Part shown: piece after piece, positions 19,181-30,536 of the stretch
Layout: each line of letters opens with the position of its first letter
How positions within the stretch are numbered: the first letter of the stretch is position 1
From: Sphingomonas sp. Ag1
GTDB lineage: Bacteria; Pseudomonadota; Alphaproteobacteria; Sphingomonadales; Sphingomonadaceae
Reading direction: 5' to 3'
Length of the DNA stretch: 64,000 nucleotides
Assembly (NCBI RefSeq): GCF_000980895.1
Contig: NZ_LAZX01000094.1
Coordinates: forward strand, 434,001-498,000
Made by a program: the position numbers and the translations under genes
The notes under the pieces: model-generated
Databases searched by the model: none
Told to the model about the DNA's origin: nothing
Seen by the model: only the letters and a program-made list of their open reading frames with translations

Positions 19181-20542
19181 ATGGGCAACAAGGCGGCACG
19201 ACTCGGCCGGCTCGCAGGCTTGGTTCTGGCTGTCGCTGCTGCAGGAGCAGCGACCGGCCAGACCGGAAGCACGACTGTTGAGGATCAAGCAGTTCCGGAA
19301 ACGGGCCTGAACATCCCACAGAACCTGCAGATCTTCGGCAATGTCGATCCGAACGTCCGCAAGGCGACAGCGATCGTGAACGACAATGTGCTGACGCGTA
19401 CCGATGTGGACCAGCGTGTGGCGTTGATCCGCGCAGCGAACAACGTGGACCTCAGCCCGGAGGATATGGACCGCCTGCGCCTTCAGGTCCTACGCCAACT
19501 CATCGACGAAGTGCTTCAGATCCAGCAGGCAAAGACCGCTGATATTACGATCACCGATGACGAGCTGAACCAGAGCTTCGCGCGCGTCGCGCAGAACTTC
19601 AACCGTACCCCGGATCAGTTCCGCGAATTCCTGCGTCAGCAGGGCTCCTCGGAACGGTCGATCAAGCGGCAGATCGAGGGCGAACTGGCATGGCAGCGGT
19701 ATCTGCGCCGCCGCGTCGAGCCGTACGTCAACGTCGGTGAGGAAGAGGTGAAGGCGATCCTGGATCGTCTGGAAGCTGCCAAAGGCACCGACGAATATCA
19801 CCTGAACGAGATTTACCTGTCGGCCACGCCTGACCGCACCGAGGAGGTGTATGGCGCGGCTCGTCAGTTGATCGGTGAGATCCAGAAGGGTCAGGCTCCG
19901 TTCGGCTATTTCGCCCGCAACTTTTCCGAAGCGTCGACGCGCGGCGTGAACGGCGACCTTGGCTGGGTACGCGCGGCGCAGCTGCCGGCTGAACTGGCCG
20001 AAGCCGCGGGCCAGATGCAGGTCGGTCAGGTGGTCGGCCCGGTGGCCGTCCCGGGTGGCTTCTCCATCCTGTATCTCGTCGACAAGCGTCAGGTCCTCAT
20101 GGCGAACGCGCGCGATGCGCGGCTCAGCCTGAAGCAGATGACGATCAAGTTCCCGGCCGGCACGACGCAGGCGCAGGCAACCCAGCGCACGGCGAAATTC
20201 GCTGACACGATCCGCCAGCTTCAGGGCTGCGGCTCGGTTGAAAAGGTGGCCGCGACGATCAACGCCGAAGTCGTCCAGAACGACGCGATCCGGATCCGCG
20301 ATCTTCCTGCGCCGCTGCAGGACATCATGGTCAACCTGCAGGTCGGCCAGGCGACCCCGCCCTTCGGCAACCCTGAGGAAGGCGTGCGCACGCTGGTCCT
20401 TTGCGGCCGGGACGACAGCGCCTCTGCCCAGCTTCCGGGCTCGGAGCAGATCCAGAGCCAGCTCGAACAGCAGCGCGTCAATCTGCGTGCGCAGCAGGCG
20501 CTGCGCGACCTGCGGCGTGACGCGATCGTGGAGTATCGTTGA
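19181..20542 (+). CDS. surA: Periplasmic peptidyl-prolyl isomerase / chaperone SurA
   Basis: Escorts outer-membrane proteins through the periplasm. About 453 residues from the ATG at 19181 (a GTG nine bases earlier is also possible). The signal peptide is LGRLAGLVLAVAAAGAATGQ. The N-terminal chaperone domain begins near ATAIVNDNVLTRTDVDQRV, and a parvulin domain spans roughly residues 190-300 (YHLNEIYLSATPD ... RGVNGDLGWVRAAQLP ... GPVAVPGGFSILYLVDKR). A second, degenerate PPIase-like region follows. It sits 82 bases after lptD and overlaps the pdxA start, so lptD, surA, pdxA and rsmA look like one operon. Confidence 0.93.
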   Translation: MGNKAARLGRLAGLVLAVAAAGAATGQTGSTTVEDQAVPETGLNIPQNLQIFGNVDPNVRKATAIVNDNVLTRTDVDQRVALIRAANNVDLSPEDMDRLRLQVLRQLIDEVLQIQQAKTADITITDDELNQSFARVAQNFNRTPDQFREFLRQQGSSERSIKRQIEGELAWQRYLRRRVEPYVNVGEEEVKAILDRLEAAKGTDEYHLNEIYLSATPDRTEEVYGAARQLIGEIQKGQAPFGYFARNFSEASTRGVNGDLGWVRAAQLPAELAEAAGQMQVGQVVGPVAVPGGFSILYLVDKRQVLMANARDARLSLKQMTIKFPAGTTQAQATQRTAKFADTIRQLQGCGSVEKVAATINAEVVQNDAIRIRDLPAPLQDIMVNLQVGQATPPFGNPEEGVRTLVLCGRDDSASAQLPGSEQIQSQLEQQRVNLRAQQALRDLRRDAIVEYR

Positions 20543-21548
20543 CATCGCGAGCCTAGCACCACTTGCCGTTTCGATGGGCGATCCGGCTGGCGTCGGGCCA
20601 GAGGTGATCGCCAAAGCCTGGGCTGCACGTTCGATTGCCGCCCTGCCCCGCTTCTTCGCCGTGGGCGATGCGCGCGCGATCGAGCGGGTGTGGAAAGGGC
20701 CGGTCGCCAAGATCAACGATTTGCGTGAGGTGGACGGGGCGTTCGATCAGGCGCTCCCGGTCCTGACCGTCGAGGACGCCGGAGAGATTACGCCGGGAGA
20801 GCCGGACGCGGACGGTGCGCGATGTGCGCTGCACTCGCTGGAGCTGGCGGTGGGGCTTGCACGGTCGGGCGCTGCGCGTGCGCTTGTCACCGGACCGGTG
20901 TCGAAGGCGCAGCTTTACGATATTGGCTTCAACTATCCCGGTCAGACGGAGTTCGTGGCCGAGCGGTTCGGCGTAGCGCGCGAGAATGCCGTGATGATGC
21001 TCGCCGGCCCATCGCTGCGGGTCGTGCCGATGACCACCCATGTGGCATTGGCGGATGTACCCGGGCTGCTCTCGATCGACCTTATCGTTGCGAAAGCGCG
21101 CGCGACGGCCAGGGGTTTGCGCCGCAACTTCGGCATCGAAAAGCCGCGCCTCGCCTTCGCCGGCCTCAATCCTCACGCTGGAGAATCGGGCGCGTTGGGG
21201 CGCGAGGAGATCGAGGTGATCGAGCCTGCCATCGCGATTTTGCGCGAGGAGGGTATCGCCGCGGTGGGCCCGTTTGCGTCCGACACGATGTTCCATGCGC
21301 GCGCGCGCAGCCATTATGACGCTGCATTGTGCTGCTACCATGATCAGGCGTTGATCCCGCTAAAGGCGCTCCATTTCGATGATGGCGTCAACATCACATT
21401 GGGGCTGCCGGTGGTTCGCACCTCGCCGGATCATGGCACCGCCTTCCCGCTCGCTGGCCAGAACCAGGCGGAACCGGGCGCCATGATTGCCGCGATCCTG
21501 ATGGCCGCAGAGGCTGCTGCCCATCGGGCTGCCTGCCCAAATCTATGA
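20517..21548 (+). CDS. pdxA: 4-hydroxythreonine-4-phosphate dehydrogenase
   Basis: NAD-dependent, metal-requiring step of DXP-dependent pyridoxal phosphate synthesis. The [12 protein letters not shown] opening is diagnostic. Metal-site histidines appear in [11 protein letters not shown], in NPHAGE and in the [10 protein letters not shown] / TSPDHGTAF region. The start is uncertain: the only start-type codon near the expected N-terminus is GTG 20517, overlapping surA by 26 bases; the next ATG (20574) would trim into the conserved motif. From GTG the protein has 343 residues, a normal length. It overlaps the next gene by ATGA. Confidence 0.93.
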   Translation: MTRSWSIVDIASLAPLAVSMGDPAGVGPEVIAKAWAARSIAALPRFFAVGDARAIERVWKGPVAKINDLREVDGAFDQALPVLTVEDAGEITPGEPDADGARCALHSLELAVGLARSGAARALVTGPVSKAQLYDIGFNYPGQTEFVAERFGVARENAVMMLAGPSLRVVPMTTHVALADVPGLLSIDLIVAKARATARGLRRNFGIEKPRLAFAGLNPHAGESGALGREEIEVIEPAIAILREEGIAAVGPFASDTMFHARARSHYDAALCCYHDQALIPLKALHFDDGVNITLGLPVVRTSPDHGTAFPLAGQNQAEPGAMIAAILMAAEAAAHRAACPNL

Positions 21549-22360
21549 CGGAGCTGCCGCCGCTGCGCGACGTGATCGCGCGGCATGGATTGAGCGCGTC
21601 AAAGGCGCTTGGTCAGAACTTCCTGTTTGACGCGCAGCTGCTCGCGCGCATCGCGCGTATTCCGGGCGACCTTGCTGGCGCCGAAGTGCTGGAGGTCGGC
21701 CCCGGGCCGGGCGGGCTGACGCGTGCCTTGCTGCAAGCTGGCGCGAACGTGACCGCCATTGAGCGCGACCGTCGCTGCATCCCTGCGCTCGACGAACTGA
21801 GCGTCGCGCTCCCCGGCCAGTTGTCGGTCATCGAGGGCGATGCGCTGGCGATCGACCCTCGACCGCTGTTCAAGGGCAAGCCGCACATCGCCGCCAACCT
21901 TCCGTACAACGTCGGAACCGCGCTTCTCGTCGGCTGGCTGTCGGCAGAGTGGTTTCCGTGGTGGCAATCGCTTACCCTGATGTTCCAGCGCGAGGTTGGC
22001 GATCGCATCGTGGCTGCACCGGGCACCGACGCCTACGGGCGGCTGGCGGTGCTGGCGCAGTGGCGCAGCGTTCCGCGGATCGCGATGCCCGTTCATCGCT
22101 CGGCGTTCACGCCGCCGCCAAAGGTGATGTCTGCGGTCGTTCACATAGTGCCGAAAGAAGCGCCGGAGGGCGTAGACCTGCGCCGCTTGGAAGCGCTGAC
22201 CGCCGCCGCATTCGGCCAGCGTCGAAAGATGCTGCGCCAGAGCCTCCGCAGCCTTCCCGGCGCGCTCGAGGCATTGGAGGCGGAGGGTATCGACGCAACC
22301 CGACGCGCCGAGACAGTCAGCGTGGCAGAGTTCGTCGCTGTGGCTCGCCGGCTCAGCTAA
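21545..22360 (+). CDS. rsmA: 16S rRNA dimethyladenosine transferase
   Basis: Also called KsgA. Dimethylates two adjacent adenosines at the 3' end of 16S rRNA during 30S maturation. 271 residues. Motifs: [16 protein letters not shown] opening, the SAM-binding [25 protein letters not shown], and the catalytic [11 protein letters not shown] with a downstream [11 protein letters not shown]. The start overlaps the pdxA stop in ATGA. Together with lptD, surA and pdxA it reproduces the synteny known from gammaproteobacteria, which helps confirm all four calls. Confidence 0.97.
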   Translation: MTELPPLRDVIARHGLSASKALGQNFLFDAQLLARIARIPGDLAGAEVLEVGPGPGGLTRALLQAGANVTAIERDRRCIPALDELSVALPGQLSVIEGDALAIDPRPLFKGKPHIAANLPYNVGTALLVGWLSAEWFPWWQSLTLMFQREVGDRIVAAPGTDAYGRLAVLAQWRSVPRIAMPVHRSAFTPPPKVMSAVVHIVPKEAPEGVDLRRLEALTAAAFGQRRKMLRQSLRSLPGALEALEAEGIDATRRAETVSVAEFVAVARRLS

Positions 22361-22381
22361 ACGCCCTCCGGGGCTTGGCGA

Positions 22382-22882
22382 TCAGTCCTTTGCGTTAGGT
22401 TTCACCGGCACCGTGCTGGCGGTCGCAACCGGCGGCCCCTTGGCGATCACACTCGCCAGCGCGTTGGCCTGCGGACAAGCGGTCTTGCAGAGGGTCTTTA
22501 CCCGCGCCAGATTTGCCTTGGCCCGCTCGACCGCGCCCTTCGCCACCAAGGCTTCGCCCTGGCCCTGAAGGGCGTTCACGTCATTGGGCTCCAGCAACAA
22601 CGCCTCGCGATAAAGCCGGATCGCCTTGCCCGGCAGGCCACGCGCCCGCGACAATTCGGCCAGCTCGATGAAGCCCTGCCGATTGCGCGGATCAACGACG
22701 ACCGCCGTTTCAATGAGGTCGATCGCGCCCTCGACATTGCCTGCAGCCCGGGCTGCACGGCCCTGCTCCAGCAACGCCATCGACTTTGCATCAATCTGGT
22801 CGTCCGGCCGCGCGCCGTGCAGCGACGTCGAGATCGAAACCATCGCGAGAGCGGCTGCGACGGCGACGGACGTGTAACGCAT
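22382..22882 (-). CDS. Exported TPR protein
   Basis: A 166-residue protein with a signal peptide (RYTSVAVAAALAMVSIS) and about two and a half tetratricopeptide repeats: GRAARAAGNVEGAIDLIETAV, then RGLPGKAIRLYREALLLEPND, then GEALVAKGAVERAKANLA. Tail of low complexity Pro/Val/Thr. It probably scaffolds a periplasmic complex; the partner is unknown. The ATG at 22882 begins the signal peptide, so the upstream ATG at 22903 is less likely. It ends 22 bases from the convergent rsmA gene. A second short exported TPR-like protein is at 57.6 kb. Confidence 0.75.
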   Translation of the reverse strand: MRYTSVAVAAALAMVSISTSLHGARPDDQIDAKSMALLEQGRAARAAGNVEGAIDLIETAVVVDPRNRQGFIELAELSRARGLPGKAIRLYREALLLEPNDVNALQGQGEALVAKGAVERAKANLARVKTLCKTACPQANALASVIAKGPPVATASTVPVKPNAKD

Positions 22883-22915
22883 CAAGGGCTCCAGCTTCGG
22901 CACGACGTCAACGAG

Positions 22916-24088
22916 TTAGCATGGCGCCAGCAGCCGCGCGACGAAAAAACCGTCCGTGCCGTCACGCGCCGGGGTCAGCCGATGGCCATTGCCGAGAGCA
23001 GCGCCAAGGGGAAGATCGATGGGAGCGGCGCTCCAGCCGGCATGACCGCGCAGGAACGCATCCACCTGGTTGCTCCCCTCCTCGTCAAGGAGCGAGCAGA
23101 CCACATAGACTAGCGCCCCGCCCGGCCGCACCAGCGTTTCTGCCACCTCGAGCACGTGCGCCTGGGTCGCGGTCAGTCGAGCAAGCCGATCCGGCGTGAG
23201 GCGCCACCGTGCCTCGGGGTTACGCCGCCAAGTCCCCGTCCCCGAGCAGGGCGCGTCGACGAATACCACGTCTGCGGTGCGCTGCAGGTCGGCAAGCGCC
23301 TCCAGCTCCCGATTAGGGTTGAGGAGGCGAGTCTCCACGATCGAAAGCCCCGCCCGGGCGGCGCGCGGCGCCAGACGCGAGAGACGTGCGCGATCAACAT
23401 CGCAGGCGACGATGCGACCTTCACCGCCCATCGCGTCGCCCAGTGCCAGCGTCTTGCCGCCAGCTCCCGCGCACAGATCCACTACCGTCATGCCTGCGGA
23501 CGCCGCTGCGGCGAGCGACACCGCCTGGCTGCCAGCGTCCTGCACCTCCACCGCGCCCGCCATCGACGCGACATCGGTTCCCGAGGGCAATCGCAGCCCC
23601 TGCGGCAATCCCGGGATCACCTGCGCATCGGGCCAATGTGCGAGCACCTCTGCATGGCCCACATCCCCGCGCAGACGCACATCCAGCGGCGCCCGCTCAA
23701 TCAGTGCGGGCCATTCGTCCGGACCGATCCCGGCGCGTTCGAGCGCCTCGCCGATCCAGCCCGGTACCGTTCCCGGAACCGCCACTGGCTCGTCGGTTGA
23801 TAAAGGCGCAGGACCATGAGCTGAGCCGTCGAAGGTCGCGGCAAGCTGCTCATCCGCCCTCGCGAGCAGACACATGGCGGCACGGCCGGAGGCTGGAGCC
23901 TCGCCGCAGCTGCGGATCGCGGCATATACCAGCTCTCGCACAGCACGCCGGTCCTTCGACCCGGCATAGCGCCGCGCGGCAAAGTAGCGCGCGATCAGCG
24001 TATCTGCCGCCGCCCCGCCCTCGCGCGCTGCGGCAATGATCGCGTCGAGGAGCTCGATCGCAGCCTGGGTGCGTGCAGCGGGCGTCAC
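22916..24088 (-). CDS. RsmB-type RNA (cytosine-5) methyltransferase
   Basis: NOL1/NOP2/Sun-family enzyme making m5C in rRNA. 390 residues: an N-terminal helical region resembling the NusB-like part of RsmB (RTQAAIELLDAII), then the SAM domain (VVDLCAGAGGKTLALGDAMG), the first catalytic motif VDAPCSGTGTWRRNPE and the second YVVCSLLDEEGSNQV, whose cysteines are the release and nucleophile residues. It lies 6 bases upstream of the guaB end on the same strand. The exact target (C967 or another) cannot be read from sequence. Confidence 0.9.
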   Translation of the reverse strand: MTPAARTQAAIELLDAIIAAAREGGAAADTLIARYFAARRYAGSKDRRAVRELVYAAIRSCGEAPASGRAAMCLLARADEQLAATFDGSAHGPAPLSTDEPVAVPGTVPGWIGEALERAGIGPDEWPALIERAPLDVRLRGDVGHAEVLAHWPDAQVIPGLPQGLRLPSGTDVASMAGAVEVQDAGSQAVSLAAAASAGMTVVDLCAGAGGKTLALGDAMGGEGRIVACDVDRARLSRLAPRAARAGLSIVETRLLNPNRELEALADLQRTADVVFVDAPCSGTGTWRRNPEARWRLTPDRLARLTATQAHVLEVAETLVRPGGALVYVVCSLLDEEGSNQVDAFLRGHAGWSAAPIDLPLGAALGNGHRLTPARDGTDGFFVARLLAPC

Positions 24089-24094
24089 GGGAGA

Positions 24095-25642
<1,548 letters not shown>

Positions 25643-25674
25643 CTATTGAACGAAAAGCGAGAGGATCGAGGCGA

Positions 25675-26658
25675 ATGGCACTTCTCACCGCGGCGCTCGT
25701 TCTGGTGCTGGTCCTTCTGTACCTGATGATCAGCATCAAGATCGTGCGCCAGGGCTATCAATACACGATCGAGCATTTCGGCCGGTACACCACCACGGCG
25801 GCGCCGGGGTTCAATTTCTATCCGGCCTTCTTCTATCGCGTTGGCCGCCGGGTGAACATGATGGAACAGGTCATCGACATTCCGGGGCAGGAGATCATCA
25901 CCAAGGACAATGCGATGATCTCCACCGACGGGGTCGTCTTTTTCCAGGTGCTGGACGCCGCCAAGGCCGCCTATGAAGTCTCCGACATGCATACGGCGCT
26001 GCTGCAGCTGACCACCACCAACCTGCGCACTGTCATGGGATCGATGGATCTCGATGAGACGCTGTCCAAACGTGACGAGATCAACGCGCGGCTTCTCGCG
26101 GTAGTCGACCATGCGACGACACCGTGGGGCGTCAAGATCACCCGCGTCGAGATCAAGGACATCCGCCCGCCCGCCGATATCGTGAATGCCATGGGACGCC
26201 AGATGAAGGCGGAACGCGAAAAACGCGCCAATATCCTTGAGGCAGAAGGCATGCGCGCTTCCGAAATCCTGCGCGCTGAAGGCCAGAAGCAGGCCCGAAT
26301 CCTCGAAGCAGAAGGCCGCCGCGAAGCCGCATTCCGCGAAGCTGAAGCGCGCGAGCGCGGCGCTGAGGCCGAGGCGAAGGCGACACAGGTCGTATCGGAC
26401 GCCATCGCGCAGGGCGGGACGCAGAGCCTCAATTACTTCATCGCGCAAAAGTACGTCGAGGCGGTCGGCAAATTCGCGACGAGTCCGAATGCCAAGACGA
26501 TCCTCTTCCCAGTAGAGGCCACCCAACTGGTCGGCACGCTGGGCGGGATCGGCGAACTGGCCAAGGCTGCACTTGCTGAAGCCGGCGTGGCGACCAACCC
26601 GCCACCTTCCGCCGCGCGCCAGACGGTGCCTCGTGTTCGCGAACGCGGACCTGAATGA
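25675..26658 (+). CDS. SPFH/Band 7 (QmcA-type) membrane protein
   Basis: 327-residue stomatin/prohibitin-family protein forming membrane-anchored oligomers; the founding bacterial members associate with FtsH or with NfeD proteins. One N-terminal membrane segment (residues 3-22, mostly Leu/Val), the SPFH domain (IEHFGRYTTTAAPGFNFYPAFF), then a long charged coiled coil with repeated EAEG/EA-E-R units from about residue 175, and a flexible Pro-rich tail. The next gene overlaps it by ATGA and encodes the partner NfeD protein, the usual pairing. It likely influences inner-membrane quality control. Confidence 0.92.
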   Translation: MALLTAALVLVLVLLYLMISIKIVRQGYQYTIEHFGRYTTTAAPGFNFYPAFFYRVGRRVNMMEQVIDIPGQEIITKDNAMISTDGVVFFQVLDAAKAAYEVSDMHTALLQLTTTNLRTVMGSMDLDETLSKRDEINARLLAVVDHATTPWGVKITRVEIKDIRPPADIVNAMGRQMKAEREKRANILEAEGMRASEILRAEGQKQARILEAEGRREAAFREAEARERGAEAEAKATQVVSDAIAQGGTQSLNYFIAQKYVEAVGKFATSPNAKTILFPVEATQLVGTLGGIGELAKAALAEAGVATNPPPSAARQTVPRVRERGPE

Positions 26659-27104
26659 TGCTGGGCGGCATCCTCTCCAACATGGCGCTGGTGTGGCTCA
26701 TCGGCGCTGTGCTTCTGGCGATTGCGGAGCTGCTCGTTCCCGGCATCTTCCTGATCTTCGTTGCCATTGCGGCCGCGGTCCTGGCGGCGGTGACCTTCGC
26801 GTTTCCGGATCTACCGATCGCGGTGCAGCTCGCCGTGTTCGCAGCTTGGAGCGTGATGACCGTGATGATCGGCCAAAGCTGGTACCGCGACTATCCGGTG
26901 GATTCGAGCGATCCGCACCTGAATGATCGCGCGGCCCGGCTCGTCGGCCAGCATGTGGCCGTCACCGCGCCGATCGTTTCCGGCCGGGGCCGTGTCCGGA
27001 TTGGCGACGGCGAATGGCCTGCCACTGGACCTGACAGCCCGGCCGGGGCGACGGTGCGCATCGTCAAATTCGATGGCGTCACTGCCGTAGTGGAGAAGGT
27101 CTAG
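26655..27104 (+). CDS. NfeD-family membrane protein
   Basis: 149 residues: two to three hydrophobic helices (MALVWLIGAVLLAIAELLV, IFLIFVAIAAAVLAAV, and AVQLAVFAAW) followed by a small C-terminal OB fold (LVGQHVAVTAPIVSGRGRVRIGDGEW), the short NfeD type that lacks a protease domain. It pairs with the SPFH protein whose stop it overlaps. Its own TAG stop lies in a CTAG palindrome shared with the stop of the convergent mechanosensitive channel gene. Confidence 0.92.
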   Translation: MMLGGILSNMALVWLIGAVLLAIAELLVPGIFLIFVAIAAAVLAAVTFAFPDLPIAVQLAVFAAWSVMTVMIGQSWYRDYPVDSSDPHLNDRAARLVGQHVAVTAPIVSGRGRVRIGDGEWPATGPDSPAGATVRIVKFDGVTAVVEKV

Positions 27105-28189
27105 GCCCGGGCCGGGTGATCAGCGGCAAGCACATCATCCACCTGAACAAGGCGACGGCGCGGCAGCGCCTCGGGCATTTCGTCGCGAATGAAGGCGAGC
27201 ATGGCTTCCCGAAGATCGCACCGCAGGTCGAAGGCGGTCGCCGCGTTCTTGGCGGTCGCGAGGACACGCACCTCGATCGCATCGGGCTTCGTATCGGTTA
27301 CCTGAAGAACGAAGGCGCGACCGTCCCAGCGCGGGTTCGCACGGACGACCTGTTCGTAATGGCGGCGAAGCCTGGGAATGTCGGCGGTCGGATCCAGCCA
27401 GAAGAAGGCGCTGCCAAGCAACTGGCTCGTGTTGCGGGTCCAGTTCTGGAACGGCATCTCGAGAAATCGGGATACCGGAACAACCAATCGGCGCTCATCC
27501 CAAAGAGCAACCACCACATAGGTGAGGCGGATCTCCTCCACCCTTCCCCACTCACCCTCGATAATCAGCACATCGTCGATCCTGATCGGCTCGGTAAAGG
27601 CAAGCTGAACGCCGGCGATCAGGTTCTTGAGCGCAGGCTGCGCTGCGGCACCCACCGCAAGACCGGCAAGGCCCGCGGATGCCATGAGCGTGATCCCGAT
27701 GCTTCTGATGCTGGGGATAGACAACAGCATCAAGGCGATGGTGATCAACGCGATGGCAATGACGCCGATCCGGCTGAGGATCGTGGTGCGTGTGCGCCGC
27801 CGTCGGGCACGAAGATTGTCTTCGACCGCTATGTCGTAGCGGATCTCGACCGCCCGCGCATATACCCGAACGATCGTGATCAGCAGCCATCCGATCAGGC
27901 CGGGGACGATGAAACCGGCGGCGAGCCCCCATAGCTCGTTGGCCCAGGATGGCAGATCGAGGAAGCGCCGGCTCGCCGCAAGCGCAATCGCAGCTGCGAT
28001 CCAGCGGAGCGGTCGCTTCGCGAGCGCCAACGCGGCGTCGTCAATCGAATCTGGTGTGCGTGCGGCCAGACGCCGGCCTACCGCCATGAAGAGCGCGTGA
28101 ACAACGAGCCCGACCAACACCGCCCCGGCCGCAATCGCGACATTGGCGATCAGCGACGGCACCTCCCAGCCAGTCCACTCGATCCTCAT
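27101..28189 (-). CDS. MscS-type mechanosensitive ion channel family protein
   Basis: Small-conductance mechanosensitive channel homologue, 362 residues. Several membrane helices in the first half (LIANVAIAAGAVLVGLVVHAL; WGLAAGFIVPGLIGWLLITI; IGVIAIALITIALMLLSI) lead into the pore-lining helix region AGLAGLAVGAAAQPALKNLIAGVQLA, then the beta domain (DVLIIEGEWGRVEEIRLTYVVVALWDERRLVVP), as in the family. It protects against hypo-osmotic shock or moves small solutes. It ends on the same CTAG as the NfeD gene. Start at ATG 28189; chvI lies divergent about 100 bases away. Confidence 0.92.
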   Translation of the reverse strand: MRIEWTGWEVPSLIANVAIAAGAVLVGLVVHALFMAVGRRLAARTPDSIDDAALALAKRPLRWIAAAIALAASRRFLDLPSWANELWGLAAGFIVPGLIGWLLITIVRVYARAVEIRYDIAVEDNLRARRRRTRTTILSRIGVIAIALITIALMLLSIPSIRSIGITLMASAGLAGLAVGAAAQPALKNLIAGVQLAFTEPIRIDDVLIIEGEWGRVEEIRLTYVVVALWDERRLVVPVSRFLEMPFQNWTRNTSQLLGSAFFWLDPTADIPRLRRHYEQVVRANPRWDGRAFVLQVTDTKPDAIEVRVLATAKNAATAFDLRCDLREAMLAFIRDEMPEALPRRRLVQVDDVLAADHPARA

Positions 28190-28293
28190 GCCAGCACAAG
28201 CGACCTTGAGGAGCCGCGGTTCCACTGCATTGCAGCATCACTCTTGTCACACACCATTGAGACATCAGCCGCTTTGCAGTATCGCTCCGTTCC

Positions 28294-28998
28294 ATGACGG
28301 CAACGATCGCGCTCGTCGACGACGACCGAAATATCCTCACCTCCGTGTCTATCGCGCTTCAGACCGAAGGGTTTCTGACGCGGGTCTATTCGGATGGTGA
28401 GACAGCGCTGAAGGCTCTGGTGGATAATCCGCCGGACCTCGCAATCTTCGACATCAAGATGCCGCGAATGGACGGGCTGGAGCTCCTTCGGCGCTTTCGT
28501 GAGCGCAGCCAGGTTCCGGTCATCTTCCTGACGAGCAAGGATGATGAACTCGACGAGGCGCTTGGCCTCGCGATGGGCGCGGATGATTATATTGCCAAGC
28601 CCTTCAGCCAGCGGCTGCTGATCGCGCGTATCCGCGCCATCTTGCGCCGCACCGACCTCGCGCTGGCGAGCGAGCCTGGCGAGGCTGAGATTGCGGCGGC
28701 GCTCGACCGCGGGCACCTCTCGATGGATCCCGCGCGGCATAAGGTGACGTGGAAGGGTGAACCGGTCACGCTGACGGTCACCGAATTCCTGATCCTGGAG
28801 ACGCTGGCGCAGCGCCCTGGCATCGTGAAGACCCGCAATCAGTTGATGGACGCGGCGTACCAAGACGACATCTACGTCGATGACCGCACGATAGATTCCC
28901 ACATCAAGCGCGTTCGTCGCAAGTTCCGACAGGTTGATCCGGCCTTTGACGCCATCGAGACTTTATATGGCGCCGGATACCGTTTCTCAGAAGAATGA
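28294..28998 (+). CDS. chvI: Envelope-stress response regulator ChvI
   Basis: OmpR-family regulator of the ChvG-ChvI system, which in alphaproteobacteria controls envelope, exopolysaccharide and acid-stress genes. 234 residues: a receiver domain with the phosphorylation site Asp53 ([11 protein letters not shown]) and acidic pocket DDD at residues 9-11, then a winged-helix C-terminus ([18 protein letters not shown] ... [17 protein letters not shown]). It is followed by chvG with an overlap and leads into HPr kinase and RapZ genes, the conserved alphaproteobacterial order. That order, more than sequence detail, names it ChvI rather than another OmpR-type regulator. Confidence 0.9.
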   Translation: MTATIALVDDDRNILTSVSIALQTEGFLTRVYSDGETALKALVDNPPDLAIFDIKMPRMDGLELLRRFRERSQVPVIFLTSKDDELDEALGLAMGADDYIAKPFSQRLLIARIRAILRRTDLALASEPGEAEIAAALDRGHLSMDPARHKVTWKGEPVTLTVTEFLILETLAQRPGIVKTRNQLMDAAYQDDIYVDDRTIDSHIKRVRRKFRQVDPAFDAIETLYGAGYRFSEE

Positions 28999-30535
28999 CT
29001 CCAGCGACCTGACGCTTCGCTGGTCCGGGCGGGTATCGCTTACCCGCCGGATCCTCGCGGTGAATGTGTTCGCCCTCCTGCTTCTGGCAGGCGGGTTCTT
29101 TTACCTCGATTCCTATCGCAGCAGGATCCTCGACAGCCGAACGGAGCAGGCGATCCGGGAGGCGCGCCTCATGGCGGAGGCTCTGGCCGTCGCCCCGGCG
29201 GCTACGCGCGCGCCGCTCATTCGCCTGTTTGCGCGCGATACGGGCACACGCATCCGCCTTTTCGCTGCCAATGGCGACCTGCTCTACGACAGCCGCGCCT
29301 TGGGCGAGCGCAACTTCCTGCTGCGCGATCCAGACAAGGACGGCCTCGGCCAGCGAATTGCGCGCTTCCTCGACGCCGGCATCGACACCGTCGTCGGAGC
29401 CAAACGCCCGCCATTGTATCGTGAGCGTGACGATGGGCTGGACTGGACGGACGTGAAGAGCGCGCTGACCGGTTACCCATCGGGCACGGTGTGGCGGGCG
29501 CCCGATCGCACCCCGGTCATTACCGCAGCCGCGCGGCAGCCGAACGGTAACGCCGCCCTGATGACCACGATCAACGCGCGAGACATTACCCAGACCGTAC
29601 GGGTCGAGCGTTTCCGGCTGAGCGTCGTCCTGGCCGTCGTGACGCTGGTGTCGATCCTCCTGTCGCTCTTCCTCGCGCGCACGATCGTCCGGCCGCTCCG
29701 CCGGCTCGCGCGGGCGGCGGTTCGCGTCCGCTTGGGACGTGCGCGCGAGGTGGTGGTGCCGCGCCTGCCGGATCGACGGGACGAAATCGGCATGCTGGCG
29801 CGCGCGCTGTCGGACATGAGCCTCGCGCTGCGGGCACGCATCGACGCGACCGAGGCATTCGCAGCCGACGTCACGCACGAATTAAAGAACCCCCTCGCCT
29901 CCCTCCGCTCCGCCGTTGACGGCCTCGCCAGCGTCAAGGATCCCGAACTTCAGGCGCGCCTGTTGGCGATCGTTCGGGACGACGTGCACCGCCTGGATCG
30001 TTTGATCAGCGACATTTCGGATGCCTCGCGACTGGACGCGCAGCTCAGCCGCGCAAAATTCGAACCCGTCGATATCGGCGCGATGCTGAAGGCGATCATT
30101 GCCCATCATCAGGAGCGCGGTATCGACCGTGACGTTCGCCTTCGGTTCGATGATGCGGGCGCAACGCCGCTCGTCATCCTTGGGGAAGGCGCGCGCCTTG
30201 AGCGGGTGTTCGAGAATCTGATCGACAATGCGGTCTCGTTTTCCCCGCAGGGCGGTGTCGTGTCGATCGCGCCCGCGGTCCGTGCGGGGAAGCTTGAGCT
30301 GCGCTTCGAGGACGAAGGGCCGGGCGTGCCCGAGGACGCGCGCGAAGCCATCTTCCGTCGATTTCAGTCGATCCGTCCCGACGGCGAGGATTTCGGGCGG
30401 CACTCCGGCCTGGGATTGGCGATTGCCCGGACGATCGTGGAGGCGCATGGCGGGACAATTCACGTCGAGTCGCGGGAGGATCGATTAAGTGGCGCCCGCT
30501 TCGTCCTCCGCCTCCCCTTCCCCGGTTATCAATAA
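28967..30535 (+). CDS. chvG: Envelope-stress sensor kinase ChvG
   Basis: Inner-membrane histidine kinase partner of ChvI (522 residues from ATG 28967; an ATG at 28934 is also open). Two membrane helices flank a periplasmic sensor (around residues 30-50 and 200-225). A HAMP domain follows ([15 protein letters not shown]), then the H-box [16 protein letters not shown], the N-box [11 protein letters not shown]1 [10 protein letters not shown] and the G2 [18 protein letters not shown] motif. It overlaps chvI by 32 bases and is followed almost immediately by HPr kinase. All kinase motifs are intact. Confidence 0.92.
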   Translation: MAPDTVSQKNDSSDLTLRWSGRVSLTRRILAVNVFALLLLAGGFFYLDSYRSRILDSRTEQAIREARLMAEALAVAPAATRAPLIRLFARDTGTRIRLFAANGDLLYDSRALGERNFLLRDPDKDGLGQRIARFLDAGIDTVVGAKRPPLYRERDDGLDWTDVKSALTGYPSGTVWRAPDRTPVITAAARQPNGNAALMTTINARDITQTVRVERFRLSVVLAVVTLVSILLSLFLARTIVRPLRRLARAAVRVRLGRAREVVVPRLPDRRDEIGMLARALSDMSLALRARIDATEAFAADVTHELKNPLASLRSAVDGLASVKDPELQARLLAIVRDDVHRLDRLISDISDASRLDAQLSRAKFEPVDIGAMLKAIIAHHQERGIDRDVRLRFDDAGATPLVILGEGARLERVFENLIDNAVSFSPQGGVVSIAPAVRAGKLELRFEDEGPGVPEDAREAIFRRFQSIRPDGEDFGRHSGLGLAIARTIVEAHGGTIHVESREDRLSGARFVLRLPFPGYQ

Positions 30536-30536
30536 C

